Positions 12,201-21,060 of a DNA stretch of 60,000 nt are shown here, one piece after another (the stretch's first letter is position 1; every line of letters starts with the position of its first letter). Under the pieces are notes generated by a model. The model searched no databases and had not been told where the DNA came from. It was given only the letters and a program-made list of their open reading frames with translations. Origin of the DNA: Symsagittifera roscoffensis (lineage: Eukaryota; Xenacoelomorpha; Acoela; Convolutidae); contig NC_087062.1 of assembly GCF_963678635.1 (NCBI RefSeq), forward strand, positions 55,376,363 to 55,436,362, written 5' to 3'. The position numbers and the translations under genes are program-made.

Positions 12201-14102
12201 TCAGCATATGGTTGCGAGCACCATCCGCCACATACAGCATTGTAGGAGTGAAATTTTTAGTGAGTTGCAATTATTATTTCATAATTTAGTCAACTTTTCT
12301 GTTTTCGTGATTAACTCATTTGTGATTAGATTTCGAGCCACCAGGAACGTCTCGAAATATCCAAGAGATTCGATCCTACGTCAGGTTTGTGCGAAACCAT
12401 TCATTCTGAAATCTTCAATCCTAGGCACGAAAAAGTGTTGGAATATCAATTATCCTCACATAATAGATGTAAAGGGTGATGGGTAGTTGCTTTCGCTTTT
12501 CAATCTTAGGTGGCATTCCAGCTTGATGGTTGTGTTTAAGAAGTCGATGAGCTTAGTTCAGATTCTTATATAGGCCGTGATGATTTTAAACGTTTTTTTT
12601 CCAGGAAAAGTCTTAAACTTTGCTCAGGCTCAAATTTACTTTTTCGCGGTTTGACTTTTGATTTTTGCGAGTGTATTAGTACGAACCTTCTTTTTTTTCA
12701 ACCTAAGTCGCAAATATTGGTGCTGTTTTTAAGGCGCCCTTACAGCTTTTTCATAGCATGTGCTTTGACATTCTAATAGTAATAAGTTAACACAGTTGAT
12801 GCTTTTTTATTCATCAAATGAACCGGAAAAAAGGATTTGTTTCAAACATAACAATAATGAAAACTCGATTTCAGAAATTTTTAACTCAATATATCTCTTT
12901 TGAAGTGCATAAATTATACATAATGTGGCTTTATGCTTTGCGATTTGTTACATGCAAAGTTAGTGTGGATATTCCAACAGTTTTTTGTTATATTCCAAAT
13001 TATTACTTGCAAAATTGAGTCTATTTGTATTTGGTGCCACTTTTGCTGAATTTCTTTGGCAATTTATTAGCATATGAAGCTGCTTTATTCGTGACTAGTG
13101 TTCGTGCGTGAGACTCAAAGTCTTTTGATTGAAGCAGGTCGCAGATTCGAATTCTGCACGTAGCTGAGTTTTTGCTAATTCGAGGCTTATTTCTACTTCT
13201 TATTTCACTTGATAGAGCTGCTTTTTGGTCGTGTTCTCGCAAGTGTTTGCGAAGCGCAGCTTCGCTTCTGTGCAAACTCCACTATCGAACAGCAAAATTG
13301 TAAAAGTCATAAAAAAAGTGATCGACTTCTTGTTTCGAAAGTGGAATTTAGTTTTAAGATTTCCCGGCGAAATAAAAGTATTACTTATTGATCCAGTTTT
13401 CTCAAATTGGATTAATTTTTTTTACACTTGCGCGAGCAAGTCTCTTGTAATCAGGAACTAGACTTTTTTCCCGTAAACAACTATTCTTGCATTTTTTTTC
13501 ACTTCTTTTCTTTTCTAACATCTTAGCTCACTTTTAACATCTTTTTCTTGAAAAAAAATTTCAAGAATGAAGGGGACTTGAAAATTGTTTATTTTCGGTT
13601 CAACTGAACTCGTTTTTTTTTAAATTTGTGTTTCTTATGTTTGTATTGTATCGCAAGTGGTACGAAGCTCCGCCTGCTTCGCCTCTGCTGTGTCAAAAAG
13701 TTTCAATGATAAATTGTTCTGGAAAGTCAAAGGCCATCTAAAGCGAAGTCAAGACTTTTTCAATAGCGAAGTCAGTTTTTTTTCTGTTTACGTGCTTTCA
13801 GTGACTTTCTGTTGGCTACGTTCCTATAGACTGATACGAGAAAACAAATGAATTGTAATTCTTTGTTTAGCAATGTTCCATCAAACTCCACCGTTAAAGC
13901 TCAACAACTTTTTGTTGATCTTTTTTCTAGACAGTTTTTAGTCATAATTGATTTGTGATTGACTGAAATTACAGATTGGTACTTACGACGATGAAAATGT
14001 TTGCTCTTCTAAATCAGTTGAGTTTTTTTTAGAAACCTGAAGGTTATTGACAACCAGAGACTTCTCACGCAGCTGTCGCATCGTCTGGAACCACGCAGTT
14101 GA
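95..14102 (+). CDS. RAPGEF3/4-like: EPAC-type Rap guanine-nucleotide exchange factor, C-terminal exons (partial gene)
   Basis: This gene would exchange GDP for GTP on Rap GTPases in response to cAMP. Only its 3' half is in the window. Exons I can place: 95-214, 327-657, 10718-10879, 11180-11247, 12061-12125, 12205-12259, 12330-12384 and 14033-14102. The last six junctions keep one reading frame and use GT-AG sites. The second exon carries a Ras-association start (VYCFDHTYTTLRLP). Later exons carry RasGEF signatures: CKEYQNLDTFYAVVMGL, WEKLP, RNHR, PFLPLLMK, FTHEGN, LVNFEKM, and the family's VIDNQ...LSHRLEPR terminus followed by TGA. The cAMP-binding, DEP and REM parts would lie upstream of base 1. 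Exons for the rest of RA and the first half of the catalytic domain were not found between 820 and 10717. Assignment to EPAC rather than another RapGEF rests on the RA and C-terminal motifs and is firm at family level. Confidence 0.9.
327..657 (+). CDS. EPAC exon with the start of the Ras-association domain
   Basis: The acceptor is TTTTTGCAG and the best donor is G|GTTAGT after 657. The exon begins with a basic linker containing KRKSIRGPDE, then an insertion of about 30 residues, then the first RA beta strands (VYCFDHTYTTLRLP) and VKSTGG. It ends in phase 1. A possible following exon at 761-817 has good splice sites but is in the wrong phase; see the rejected list. Confidence 0.8.
660..2650. 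repeat. Intronic repeat stretch with two tRNA-like heads
   Basis: No exon was found here. At 1151-1216 a segment looks like a degenerate tRNA, with an A-box-like TAGCCTGTAGGTAACG and a B-box-like GGTTTCGAATC, followed by a run of nine T, the usual Pol III stop. At 1541-1617 a second tRNA-like head (TGGCTGAGTG...GATCGAATCC) sits inside a dispersed repeat of at least 500 bp (about 1370-1980) that recurs near 13.1, 15.7 and 21.4 kb. Confidence 0.55.
2659..7293 (-). CDS. pol: BEL/Pao pol polyprotein
   Basis: The 1,544-residue frame is open throughout. Approximate order: end of gag, residues 1-100; Asn/Gln-rich linker; CCHC knuckle about 201-214 (CFNCLGNHRFTDC); retropepsin-like protease about 265-300 with FLDSGS; RT about 560-760 with active-site YMDD near 694; RNase H about 865-1000 starting CDASEF; integrase zinc-binding HHCC about 1155-1200; integrase core with GLDYVGP, SDCGTSF and GGSWERL as the three acidic catalytic positions; C-terminal domain to 1544. 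All visible catalytic motifs are intact, suggesting a fairly young copy. The first ATG is a frame start, not necessarily the true start, because pol continues from gag. Confidence 0.92.
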   Translation of the reverse strand: MKTLAIPIELSTLLQRLANFKPPNLAQPESYMQFSAFLLTLVDNFEQLGFVHDICSTTNLNTALAKLPDPVRLEWNRFVIDKDYDQPSLRHLAQWFQRYAQACRDMPPTGFRNQNNNNFNNSSGNAKHPCGSRFNGFTTNGVGNQNQRFNHQGDQQNSRAQNNVNSNACPSGDTCGPLYKCEHFKALDPKQRKEHARKMHLCFNCLGNHRFTDCNSKSLCRTDNCGKKHHTLLHDPSDTYGKNPSKAAVNRAIACQRSGQSAFVPIELSIGDKTLCTYAFLDSGSCVTLLLDSVATQLGLDVNKKHSLPISGYHETKSVQVTSVDVQIRPYKSTSTPMTLDDVLTVDENNLAPVDIFQLNAMCNNFPHLKHVKYPDLNDNSISLVIGNNNPEYHEIKNTVYGPKNVPWAIETLLGWTCTGRNKTQYNSVPSVPVNFTQVHSHNNLDEKLYQKVLNWMKIENTGIASSKRSHSKSDKRAIDILENSCTLVDGHYQIDLLWKEDTDLPNNRWLAEKQLNSLEFRLKSKPDLREKYRATVITDLEKGFVTKIDAKHDTAIKSWYLPHHPVTNVNKPDKVRRVSNASSIFQGKSLNSSLLKGPDLLCNLTGLIIRFRQNKIAISADIDAMFMQVLVSPKDRPFLRYLWKENGKLETHEYTRHIFGATDSPYVACYAVRRCASDSKNDFPLASEIIQRNIYMDDLYVTSSTVEEALQQMTQLRGSLSRGGFNLNKWNSNSKPFLDSIDPNILVSPNDPTPKHQRVLGVHWNTNTDCYFIDNKKFVKILRIGIATQRKLLKYTASLFDPLGIVAPLTIRIRKVLQSVWSQGVKWDTPLDTDKLPDFKLWVDEMENFETVSFQRNFFDKENPASIQLHTFCDASEFALAAVCYLRIVYSDGSTSLKFIIGKTRVAPMKRVTIPNLELQAAVYAAQLSLFVSEEIDLKVEKTYFWSDSTTVLYWLRTPEIRHKIFVANRLQKILDVSKPEQWFHVPTLLNPADDGTRGYIALAMTSSCRWLLGPEFLLNDSSQWPSQENIRLENIPVFVTSLESKFEPIFDIKRFSNWKRLIRTVAYCFLFAENLKRKINKQSKVDLQLLHLTKSHFLIIKTAQRTDFVSEISDIKKEKPIEGKSRLRTLAPFVDNFSILRSRGRLTRAPIMLSARYPIILAGENPNVRLLLANIHVLHSHCGKEQAIAIAQENYWILRCRVMLKSIIHSCIPCRRMQQQVDYPQMSDLPIDRLPSKNHFPFATTGLDYVGPFPIILQGKQYQAYILLFTCLVIRAVHLEISLGLSTDSTLLCIRRFFARRGKPSKMVSDCGTSFVGSNSELKKCLDNLEKNKEFVESINQLDVSLEWKFNPPAAPHFGGSWERLVQIFKLSLYKVIGSRTLSYETLATFTTEIESTMNSRPLTNVSDDIKDDLPLTPNHFLLGRGTPNLPPGIFKDKDLSLSKSWKASQLLADHFWNRFLREYLPGQQKRSKWTSATSNLQPDDMVWMLEDFTPRGLWPLAKVVETFPGQDGIVRSVKLKTPTGFKVRPVVKLSRVFPVSQ
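7157..8242 (-). CDS. gag: BEL/Pao gag (DUF1759-like)
   Basis: I chose the ATG at 8240-8242 (MAPSGRNK) over a start 12 codons upstream; this is a judgement. The N-terminal third is polar with a predicted helical stretch. The middle is Asn/Ser/Thr-rich. The C-terminal part is the gag core of BEL elements, with motifs LKPTIFNGNPNYWLHW, SPTEKMIHLQSLVTGPAK and RLRENFGNTNRIV. After about position 7240 this frame loses similarity and the similarity continues in the pol frame, so a frame change lies near 7230-7250. That may be a recoding site or an inactivating indel. Confidence 0.8.
   Translation of the reverse strand: MAPSGRNKTTQNNDSDPSEQNGTQTQDTNQNVQETGVRKLVSLRRHHEMEINTLIDMLENNIYEEEYDLELINETFTELSQFQQKLDTLNDQMLQAGSEHDFEEHSHWTVQLKQKIRVFSMKVKKYLKKQVSNPATSTIPNNSAQENATSIFPQETATSMPTANIMEIPNNNLITMSNNTQGNARTAASDDNLSAPFQGDQSFSNPFASDVPNHSSQQASAANPPNNNNRALATNSSDTSTTFSRSVPKLKPTIFNGNPNYWLHWYGVFVSSIHNSNMSPTEKMIHLQSLVTGPAKLMIAGYGANGDTYELALQRLRENFGNTNRIVNSFATSCKFQTSKSGSTRIIHAVFCFSPNFSGQF
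8279..8842. repeat. CCTACC-rich leader with three copies of a 20-bp motif
   Basis: The stretch upstream of the BEL gag is rich in CCTACC/CTACCAACTTATACC. The motif TGACCTCCCAGAGGACAACT occurs at about 8588, 8669 and 8769. Each copy contains the small palindrome CCTCCCAGAGG. It may be the 5' untranslated part or part of the LTR of the BEL element; I could not match it to the other side. Confidence 0.5.
8843..9650. repeat. Tandem array, 125-126-bp unit, about 6.5 copies
   Basis: GAATGTAGCCACGAACCCAG recurs at 8864, 8990, 9115, 9240, 9366, 9492 and 9618. Units are nearly identical, differing by single bases and a one-base A-run change. Each unit has four related sub-blocks built on GAGCT/GAGGCTCGAAGCAG. 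Most copies are 126 bp (42 codons), which creates long artefactual minus-strand reading frames. Confidence 0.95.
9651..10150. repeat. Degenerate GACTCGGAA...GAGTC repeats
   Basis: From about 9825 to 10075, GACTCGGAA(A/G) followed by GAATGAA and GAGTC recurs every 30-50 bp (about 9863, 9895, 9930, 9965, 10048). It continues directly from the 126-bp array and shares the GAG/GCTC style, so it may be an older, decayed part of it. No gene was seen. Confidence 0.6.
10307..10506. other. Assembly gap (200 N)
   Basis: The run is exactly 200 N, a common placeholder length, so the true distance is unknown. The unlocated EPAC exons could be inside it. Confidence 0.98.
10718..12384 (+). CDS. EPAC RasGEF (CDC25-homology) catalytic exons
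   Basis: Five exons (10718-10879, 11180-11247, 12061-12125, 12205-12259, 12330-12384) encode the C-terminal two thirds of the RasGEF domain. Order of motifs: CKEYQNL, VVMGLNNVAVSRL, TWEKLP, LDPCRNHR, LGKMNPPIIPFLPLLMK, FTHEGNRTYFDGLVNFEKM, ASTIRHIQHCRSEIF and EIRSYVR. The helical hairpin that opens the Rap nucleotide site lies here. Introns are short (301, 813, 79 and 70 bp), unlike the intron of about 10 kb before 10718. Junction phases agree throughout. Confidence 0.9.
12560..13470 (+). repeat. Copy of a dispersed tRNA-headed repeat in the last EPAC intron
   Basis: The stretch shares long segments with 1370-1980 and 15140-15860: the B-box-like CAGATTCGAATTCTGC at about 13141-13156, CGAGGCTTATTTCTACTTC, GTGTTCTCGCAAGTG...GCGAAGC, and CTTATTGATCCAGTTTTCTC. 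A tRNA-derived SINE is the likeliest explanation. Confidence 0.6.
13471..14032. other. Rest of the last EPAC intron
   Basis: AT-rich intron with one fragment of a recurring motif at about 13650-13695 (TCGCAAGTGGTACGAAGCTC...GCCTCTGCTGTGTC). No coding content was seen before the acceptor at 14032. Confidence 0.5.
14033..14102 (+). CDS. EPAC terminal exon
   Basis: After the acceptor TTTTTTTTAG, the exon completes the Arg codon opened at 12383-12384 and reads the conserved EPAC tail (KVIDNQ, then LSHRLEPR) before TGA at 14100-14102. The intron ahead of it (12385-14032) holds a copy of the dispersed tRNA-like repeat. The match of such a short peptide to the family terminus, in the correct phase, is the main evidence. 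Confidence 0.85.
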
Positions 14103-16500
14103 ACTTTTTTTAGTCACGGAACTAGTTAATTTCTATCTCTTCACGTGCAACACAAAACTATGCAATACAATAAGCAATTCAAAACCGGCATTCCAAAGTT
14201 AGCATTATAAAATCGGTCTGAAACCTTTCAATCATTCTTGCGTGCCCTCAAATTTAATACGGAATTGAATGTGTATCTTTTTCATTTGGATATGAAAATA
14301 GTTTAGTGCAATAGTTAATGTAAATCACCATTATTGACTTTTAATATTTTTAATAAATTTTTATCCCAAAGTTACTGATTGAATTATTTAAAATTGTAAA
14401 AATTTTGTAAATATTAAAATCTGCAACCGTTTGTTACTATTAGCCTGTTCTGTAAATGAATGCAGATTTGATTGAAAATTAAATGATTGACTGTGTTAAA
14501 CGTTAAAATCTGAGACACCATAAGAGAAGGTATGATACAGTCAATAAACACTTCGATTTTCGAGCACTGAAGCGTAAGTGCACTATTGCACGTTGTGCAA
14601 TATAATATGGTTTGGGGGAAAACGGATTTAAAAGTTATTCAAGAATACAGTTTAAACAGTATAATTAATCATCGAATTTGAAGCATAACAACCCAGGGTT
14701 TCAAATAATTAAGGTTTATTGCAAATAGTGAGAATTTGACGCAAAGCTATTTTAACGGTCGGCTAATTTTGTCAAGGCTAATTTTGATCTGAAAATTGCA
14801 TCAACATTTGAAGAAAAAGCTATACTACCATAGGGGTGCCTAACTTTTTAAAAACCCAATCCTACTCGTTCCTACCCCGTACTAACAGTCTTATTTGAGA
14901 CACTTTTACACTTCAAATGCTTAAAGTTATTGTTGATTTACGAAATCTATTTGAAGCATAACAACAAATTTGAAGCCTAATTTACGAAATCTATTTGAAG
15001 CATAACAATTGGAAAAATTCATCGGACTATGTGAAGAAATTTATTCGGGTCGTGTAGTATTTGTATGTTTACTAGCATAAATTTAAATTTGCGCACGCAC
15101 AAAGTAATTGTAACGAGGTTTGAATTATGATTTTTAAGAGAATGATGTTTCTTGGTTTTTTTTTCAGGAAAGAATTTGTTCACGCTCAATTTTGATTTTT
15201 CGCAGTTTAACTGTTGATTTCTTTTTAACTACAGTTCAATTCAATTGTAAAAAAAGGCCAACTCCTCTAGCGAAAGTGTAAAAGTCACAAAAATTGTGAT
15301 CAATTTAAACTTTGAAAAAGAAATCAATCATCAGATTGCCCATCAAAATTAAAGTTTTACTTAATGATCCAGTTTTCTCAAAATGGGTTAATTTCATCAA
15401 AAAAGGGTCAAACAAAATTTGTTCTTGAAATTCATATCTTTAAGAGCATAAGCTTTTTTTTCTTTAAAATTCGCAGGCTTAAGTTTTTTGAAAAAACAAG
15501 TCAGTTTCATTGCGTTCATAACTCTTTTCAACGGTCAGTTAGCTATGTTTACACTTGCGATCAGCTTAGTGTGTTATTACTCTTGCGGTTATGAACTTTT
15601 TTCTAACCTCGCAAATAAAGTGTTCAATTAATCGGAAACTTCATTGCAGCATTGGAAATTGCATAGCATCTGTTCTCTGTGACCCATTAAGCCTTCGTGG
15701 CTGAGTGGTGAGTATTTGAGACTCTTAATATCTAGGTCCCAGGTGCGAATCTCGGACGTAGCCGAAATTTTACTAATTTGAGGCTTATTTCTAATTTTGC
15801 TTTTTGCAATTTATAGAGCTGCTTTTTTCGTGTTCTCGCTTGTGTGCGAAGCGAAGCTTGGGCCTTAAGGTTTAAAAATCGCAGCGTTCCTTTCAGATTG
15901 ATTCCTAATTTTTCTGGATTCTGATAAATATCAACTTAACTTTCGAAAAAGAACTTTAATGTTCACATTTCCCTTTAAAATAGAAGGTTTTCTATTGATT
16001 CACTGGTCTCCAATTGGGTTACTTTTATCAAAAAAGTAATAATCATAAACTGTGGCATTGAACCAAGTGAAAAAACGTATTAGAATAGTGGATTTTTTTC
16101 GTTTTTTTTTTATAGCGAAGTACTCTTAAAAGTCGTTCTTTTTGATTGCAATTGTAATGTAGTAAGAAAATTGCTGTTTACTATAAAAAATGAAAGCTAT
16201 TTTTTCCCGTAAACAATTTTTTTTACATTTTTGATTGGAACTTGATAACTTCCAGGTTGTCCCCACTTGGATCGGAGGTAAGGCGGTTGCTCTGGTGCTC
16301 TAAGGTTTAGGGTTTCGTGCCCCCACAGAATCTTTTTTTTTCAGTGTATGCGAAATTGGATTTTTTTCGGTAAAAATTAAATGGGCGGATTTTAATTTGT
16401 CTGATCAAGTTTTGTCCGCTTTGGTGCCACATCACGGATTTTACTGGTACTGTATCCAAATAAATTGGTAGCTAAAACGGTTCAGGATACATTATAACCC
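14103..16500. repeat. Non-coding stretch with a dispersed repeat copy
   Basis: No gene was seen. At 14938-15010 a segment containing ACGAAATCTATTTGAAGCATAACAA is duplicated. From 15140 to 15900 lies another copy of the tRNA-headed repeat, with tRNA-like TTCGTGGCTGAGTGGTGAG at 15694 and a B-box-like GGTGCGAATCTCGG near 15742. At 16262-16325 a second kind of tRNA-like segment (CGGAGGTAAGGCGGTTGCTC...GGGTTTCGTGCC) occurs. Confidence 0.5.
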
Positions 16501-16599
16501 TAGTTTTTTTTCGGCTCAACTGATGTCTGCTCAAAGATTGTCAGCCTGTTCCCCGCTTCGAGAGTTTTGTCCCGTTACTCAATTGAACAAAGCGTACCA

Positions 16600-17850
16600 C
16601 TGCAAGATGGAAATAACTAAGTGGAAAAAAGTTCAAAAAACTGGAAATACGAAAAATTCAATCACAGAAACACAGACGAGAAACACAACCACCACAAAGA
16701 AGCAAGCTTTAAAAAAAGATTTAGGAGTGTCCATGAAACCAGCAACACGTGGTTAGACGCCAATCGATCCTAAAACAAAATAGTCAAAAGAAATGGTTGT
16801 CAAAAAAATTCAACATATTTTTGGAAATACGAAAAATTTTATCTCAGAAAAAAACAGACGAGACGAAAAATACAACCACTAGCATTCAGCAAGCTTTTAG
16901 TATTTTCCAAGCGTCCACTCAGCCAACAACATGTGGTTAGACCTCAATTAATCTGAAAACAAAAGAACCAAAAGAAATGGTTGTGATAAAAATTTCAACA
17001 TTTTTGGAAATACTAAAAATGCAATCTCAGAAAGACAGACCAAAAATACAACCACTAAAATTAGTCAATCATTCAATTTTTTCCATGCGTTTAAGCCAAA
17101 AAATATGTGGTTAGACAGCGATTGATCCGAAAACAAAAAAATACCAAAAGAAGTGGTTGTGATAAAAAAATCAGCATAAGTTTGGAAATAAAAAATTCTA
17201 TCTCAGGAAAAAAGACGAAAGCGGCACTAATAGCATAAAGCAAGCTTTTGGTATTTCTCGAGGGCCCATTAAGCCAAAAAACATGTTTAGACGCCAATTG
17301 ATCTGAAAAGGTCATACGAAAAAAATTCTTGTGATAAAATATTTCAACATATTTTTTGAAATACGAAAAATACACTCTCAGAAAAACTGACGAAAACACC
17401 ACTAGCATTAAACAAGCTTTAAATTTTTCCGAGCGTCCACTCCACTAAGCCGACAAAACGTGGTTAGACGCCAATTGAGCCGAAAGCTAAAAACCCAAAG
17501 GAAATGGTTGTCATAAAAAATTCAACAGTTTTTCGAAATACGAAAAACTCAATCTCAGAAAAGCAGAAGAGAAACACAACCACCACAATCAAGTAAACTT
17601 TTAGTATTTTCGGAGCTTCCGCTAAGCCAAAAACACGTAGCTAGACGCCAATTGATTCGAAAACAAATACACCAAAGGAAATGGTTGCCATAAAAAAATC
17701 AACAATTTTTTTTTGGAATAACTAAAAAGCCAATCTGAGAAAAACAGACGAGTAACACAGCCACTACCAATCAGCAAGTTTTTTGTATTTTTAAGCTTTC
17801 ACTAAGTCAGCAAGACGTGGTAAAACAACATTTAAACCGAAAAGAAATTG
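16600..17850. repeat. Diverged tandem array, about 177-bp unit, 7 copies
   Basis: The landmark (CGT)GGTTAGAC recurs at about 16751, 16935, 17109, 17285, 17462, 17641 and 17818, giving spacings of 174-184 bp. Each unit also carries AAATGGTTGT.ATAAAAA, TTGGAAATACGAAAAA, CAATCTCAGAAAAACAGACGAG and AACACAACCAC. Copies differ by many substitutions and small indels, so the array is old. Confidence 0.9.
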
Positions 17851-18699
17851 TTGTAATAAAAAATTGTGAGAGGTTTTAAAGTTTGATTTTTGAACTTTTT
17901 TACTACCAGCCTGCTTAGTTTTAGAAAAAACTTGAATAAAATTTTTTTAAAGTTTATCCCGATGCAAAAAAATCACTAAACCGTCAAATCGGAAGTCGAT
18001 ATTACATAGGCCGAACATTTCTCAGCGAAAAAAAAACAGATATACCAATCAGGTATTGTAACTTTAAAAAACTACAAAAGTCAATCAACGACACTTGAGA
18101 CTACAATGAAATCTGATTACAGCGCAAAAAGATGTGGGGCAGCAACTAAGCGGACAAACATAAACCGGCAAACTAAACTCCGATTAATCAATTTTTTCCT
18201 GAAAAAAAAATAGGAGACATTAAAGAAAACAAGATCCGACCGGTACTCAAACCCTTGACATTAAGTTTCGAAGGCAACTGCTTTACCTCCAGACCAACTG
18301 CGATGAATTAACATCTGACTTTTGATTTCGCATCAACCAAAGGTAAAATGATGCAAGCAGTTTTGTTATACTTGTTGTCAACCCGAAAAAAGTCGATTTG
18401 ATAACGCTAGCTAATCGCAAGCGTAATTAATTATCTTGCATGGTTTGTTTGCCTACATTCCCTGCTTGATAAAAACAGGTATTAGGAAAATGTATGGGAT
18501 TGGATGTTTTATTTTAATATTTTTGAAGACGCTTTGGTATAAAACTTTACTTATTGCAACAAAATTTGTTTTTCGCAAAGATTACTTTCTCAATTTAAAA
18601 AGGGGTAACAACGGAAAGTCCGCTGTGTGAGTGCATAAGTATCTCTATTATTTAATTTACTCCACTGCCTGCAGTCTTCAAAAAAGCTTGTAGTGCGAA
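17851..18699. repeat. Non-coding stretch with an inverted tRNA-like segment
   Basis: No gene was seen. On the minus strand, 18243-18306 reads like a degenerate tRNA (TGGTCTGGAGGTAAAGCAGTTGCC ... AGGGTTTGAGTACC, split here by a variable part). It resembles the segment at 16272-16320 and probably belongs to the same SINE head family. Confidence 0.45.
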
Positions 18700-19560
18700 T
18701 ATTTGAACCAAAACTATTGCTCTTTTGTTCTCTCAAAAACTATTCGCCCAAATTGGAGATTTTGCGGTCATTCAAAGAACTCCCCATGCATAAGTGGCTA
18801 CGCCCTATTTTTTAATGCACAAAGTAATGGCTCTCAGAAAAATCAAAGTTTTGATTTTTTGACCACCTTTAAAAAATTTTTGTCTTCTCTAAAATTAACC
18901 TCCCAGATCTCAAATATTGGGTTCAATCGAAATATAGGGTTGTGAAAAGTGGCCCTGCGCAATCAGCTACGCCTAATTTTTCAAATAAAAATCTATGAAC
19001 CTCAGAAAAATCAATTGTTTTTACTGTTTTTTGAAACTATTCAATTTTTCTCGAAAACGATCATCTCAACATTTTAGGTTTTCTCGAAATTTGAGTTTTT
19101 GGGTTTAATCGAAATAACAGGTTTGGTGAATCTTCTGGGAAAAATGTTTTTTGAAGAAATCCTAACTTCGATTTGTTGACCGTTTTTGCAAAATTTTTTG
19201 ACTTTTCTTGATGACTATCCCACCAAATCTAATATTCAGAGTTTAGTCAAAACAATTTTATCGAATCTTTTTTGCAAAAGCGACTACGCCCTATTAGTTT
19301 CAGAAAAATTTATGGCCTTCTAAAAGGTCATATTTTTTAAACTTTGACCGCTTTTGGAAACTTTTTGCTTTCACTCAAAAACTACTCCGTCTTTTTTTAC
19401 CTTAACTGTTCTATCGAAAAACCCGGTTTTGGTAAAGTAATTTTCTCTGCTTCAGCTGCCACGACCTATTTTTCGCAGAAAAATGTGGATTTCGAAATTA
19501 GAAATGTGGATTTCGAAAAGTGTTTTTTTTTAAAGTTTGATGAAACTTGTTGAATTTTTT
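18700..19560. repeat. Diverged tandem array, about 160-175-bp unit, about 5 copies
   Basis: The landmark GGCTACGCCCTATTTTT and variants recur near 18801, 18970, 19287 and 19462. Each is followed by a CTCAGAAAAATC-type block, a run around GACCACTTTTTGAAA and GGGTTTAATCGAAAT. One copy between 18970 and 19287 has lost the landmark. The unit is unrelated to the 177-bp array just upstream. Confidence 0.8.
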
Positions 19561-19599
19561 TAAATTATCACTCCAAATGCTTTAAAAACTAAAAGCTAA

Positions 19600-19899
19600 A
19601 AAAATTTATAAATTCAAAAAGGGGGATTGATTTTCGAAGAGGGATTGATTTTCTGCTTAAGCGTTAATAGCGCAAAATTAAGCAAATTGGCAGAGGGAAA
19701 TTCGAAGAGGGATTGATTAAGCAAATTCGAAGAGGCATTGATTTTCCGCTGAAGCGTTAATAGCTCAAAATTGAGCAAATCGGCATTCTTTAAGTCTACA
19801 TAACACTACCAAGAATGATCGCAGGTAAAATATCTTTTGACATTTGAGCTCAGAGCAACAATATCTTTGAAATGGTTTTAAAAAATACTAGCGTGTAAG
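19600..19899. repeat. Dispersed repeat with GCGTTAATAGCGC
   Basis: Short local duplications of GAAGAGG(G/C)ATTGATT are followed by CCGCTGAAGCGTTAATAGC and a 3' block ending in CTCAGAGCAACAATATC. The same order of blocks recurs at about 21055-21200 and 26700-26890, so this is a dispersed family of at least 170 bp. Confidence 0.65.
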
Positions 19900-21060
19900 G
19901 CACCTCCGGTGCTTCGAGTTTTTAACCAATTATAAAACCGCAGATATTGGAAATAAGATCTGCATCCTTTGAGTGTACTCTGGCAGCACCCAATTACAGG
20001 AATGGTTATTTCAAAATTTGTTTAAAAAAACTTTATTCAAGTTTTTTAACTTAAATCTTGAAAAACCATAAAATTCTGTGAAGTTCTTCGAAACATTTTA
20101 AAATGACATCAAAAATATCACATCTCGGAAACTAAAAGCACATAAGCAGCCGCATTGAAAAGCAAAATTTGCAATTCTTGGGAATACACTCGCAGTACCC
20201 AACTACAGCGTTGGTAATTTCAAACTTTGAGAAACTTCAAACTTACACTTTCTAAAAAAAACTTTTCGAAAAAACTATAAAAAACGTCATATCTCAAACA
20301 AAAAAATTGAACAGTCATATTTGGAGGCAAGATTCGCAACCTCTGAGAGTACTCAGAAAGCCCCCACTACAAGCTTAGGAATTTCAGATTTTTAAAAAAC
20401 TAAATTTAAATTTTCTGCAAATTTTTTTTAAAAAAACGATAAAAAACGCCATATCTCAAAAAATACAAATAACTGAGCAGTCATATTTGGAGGCAAGATT
20501 CACAACCCATGAGAGTACACTGACAGCTCTCAACTACAGGGTTAGAAGTTTAAAATTTAAGAAAAAAAAATAAAAAATTTTAATTTTCTCTGGTATTTTT
20601 CAAAAAATCGCAGAAGAACGTCAGATCTGGAAAATTAAAGATTCGAGCAGTCACACTTAGAAGCAAGCTTTGCAAACCTTGCGAGTACTTCGAAAGCCCC
20701 CAACTACTGGTTTGAGACTTCAAAATTTGAAAAAACAGTATATGTTTTCTCGAATTTTTTTTGAAAAAATCCTTAAAAAAGTCATATCTCGAAAACTACA
20801 AGGATTTGTACCGCCATATTTGAAGGCAAAAATTGCAGCTCCTGGAAGTACAATGGAATAACCTCAAAAAAAAGATGTAAATATTCAAATGTTGTAAAAT
20901 TATTAATAACTTAACTCATTGAACAATTTATAAAAAAAACGTCACATTTCGGAAGCTAAGAGCATTTGAGCAGTCGCTATTGGACGCAAGATTTGCAACT
21001 TGCAGCTCGTAAGAGCACCTTCCCAGTACGAAACTACAAGGTTGAGAATTTAATTTGATT
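19900..21060. repeat. Diverged tandem array, about 165-170-bp unit, 6-7 copies
   Basis: The landmark AACTACAGGGTT and variants recur near 19992, 20201, 20365, 20532, 20702 and 21032. Each unit also carries ATATCTC.AAAACTA, GAGCAGTCATATTTGGAGGCAAGATT and a GAGAGTACTC-type block. Copies are old and AT-rich. Confidence 0.85.
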
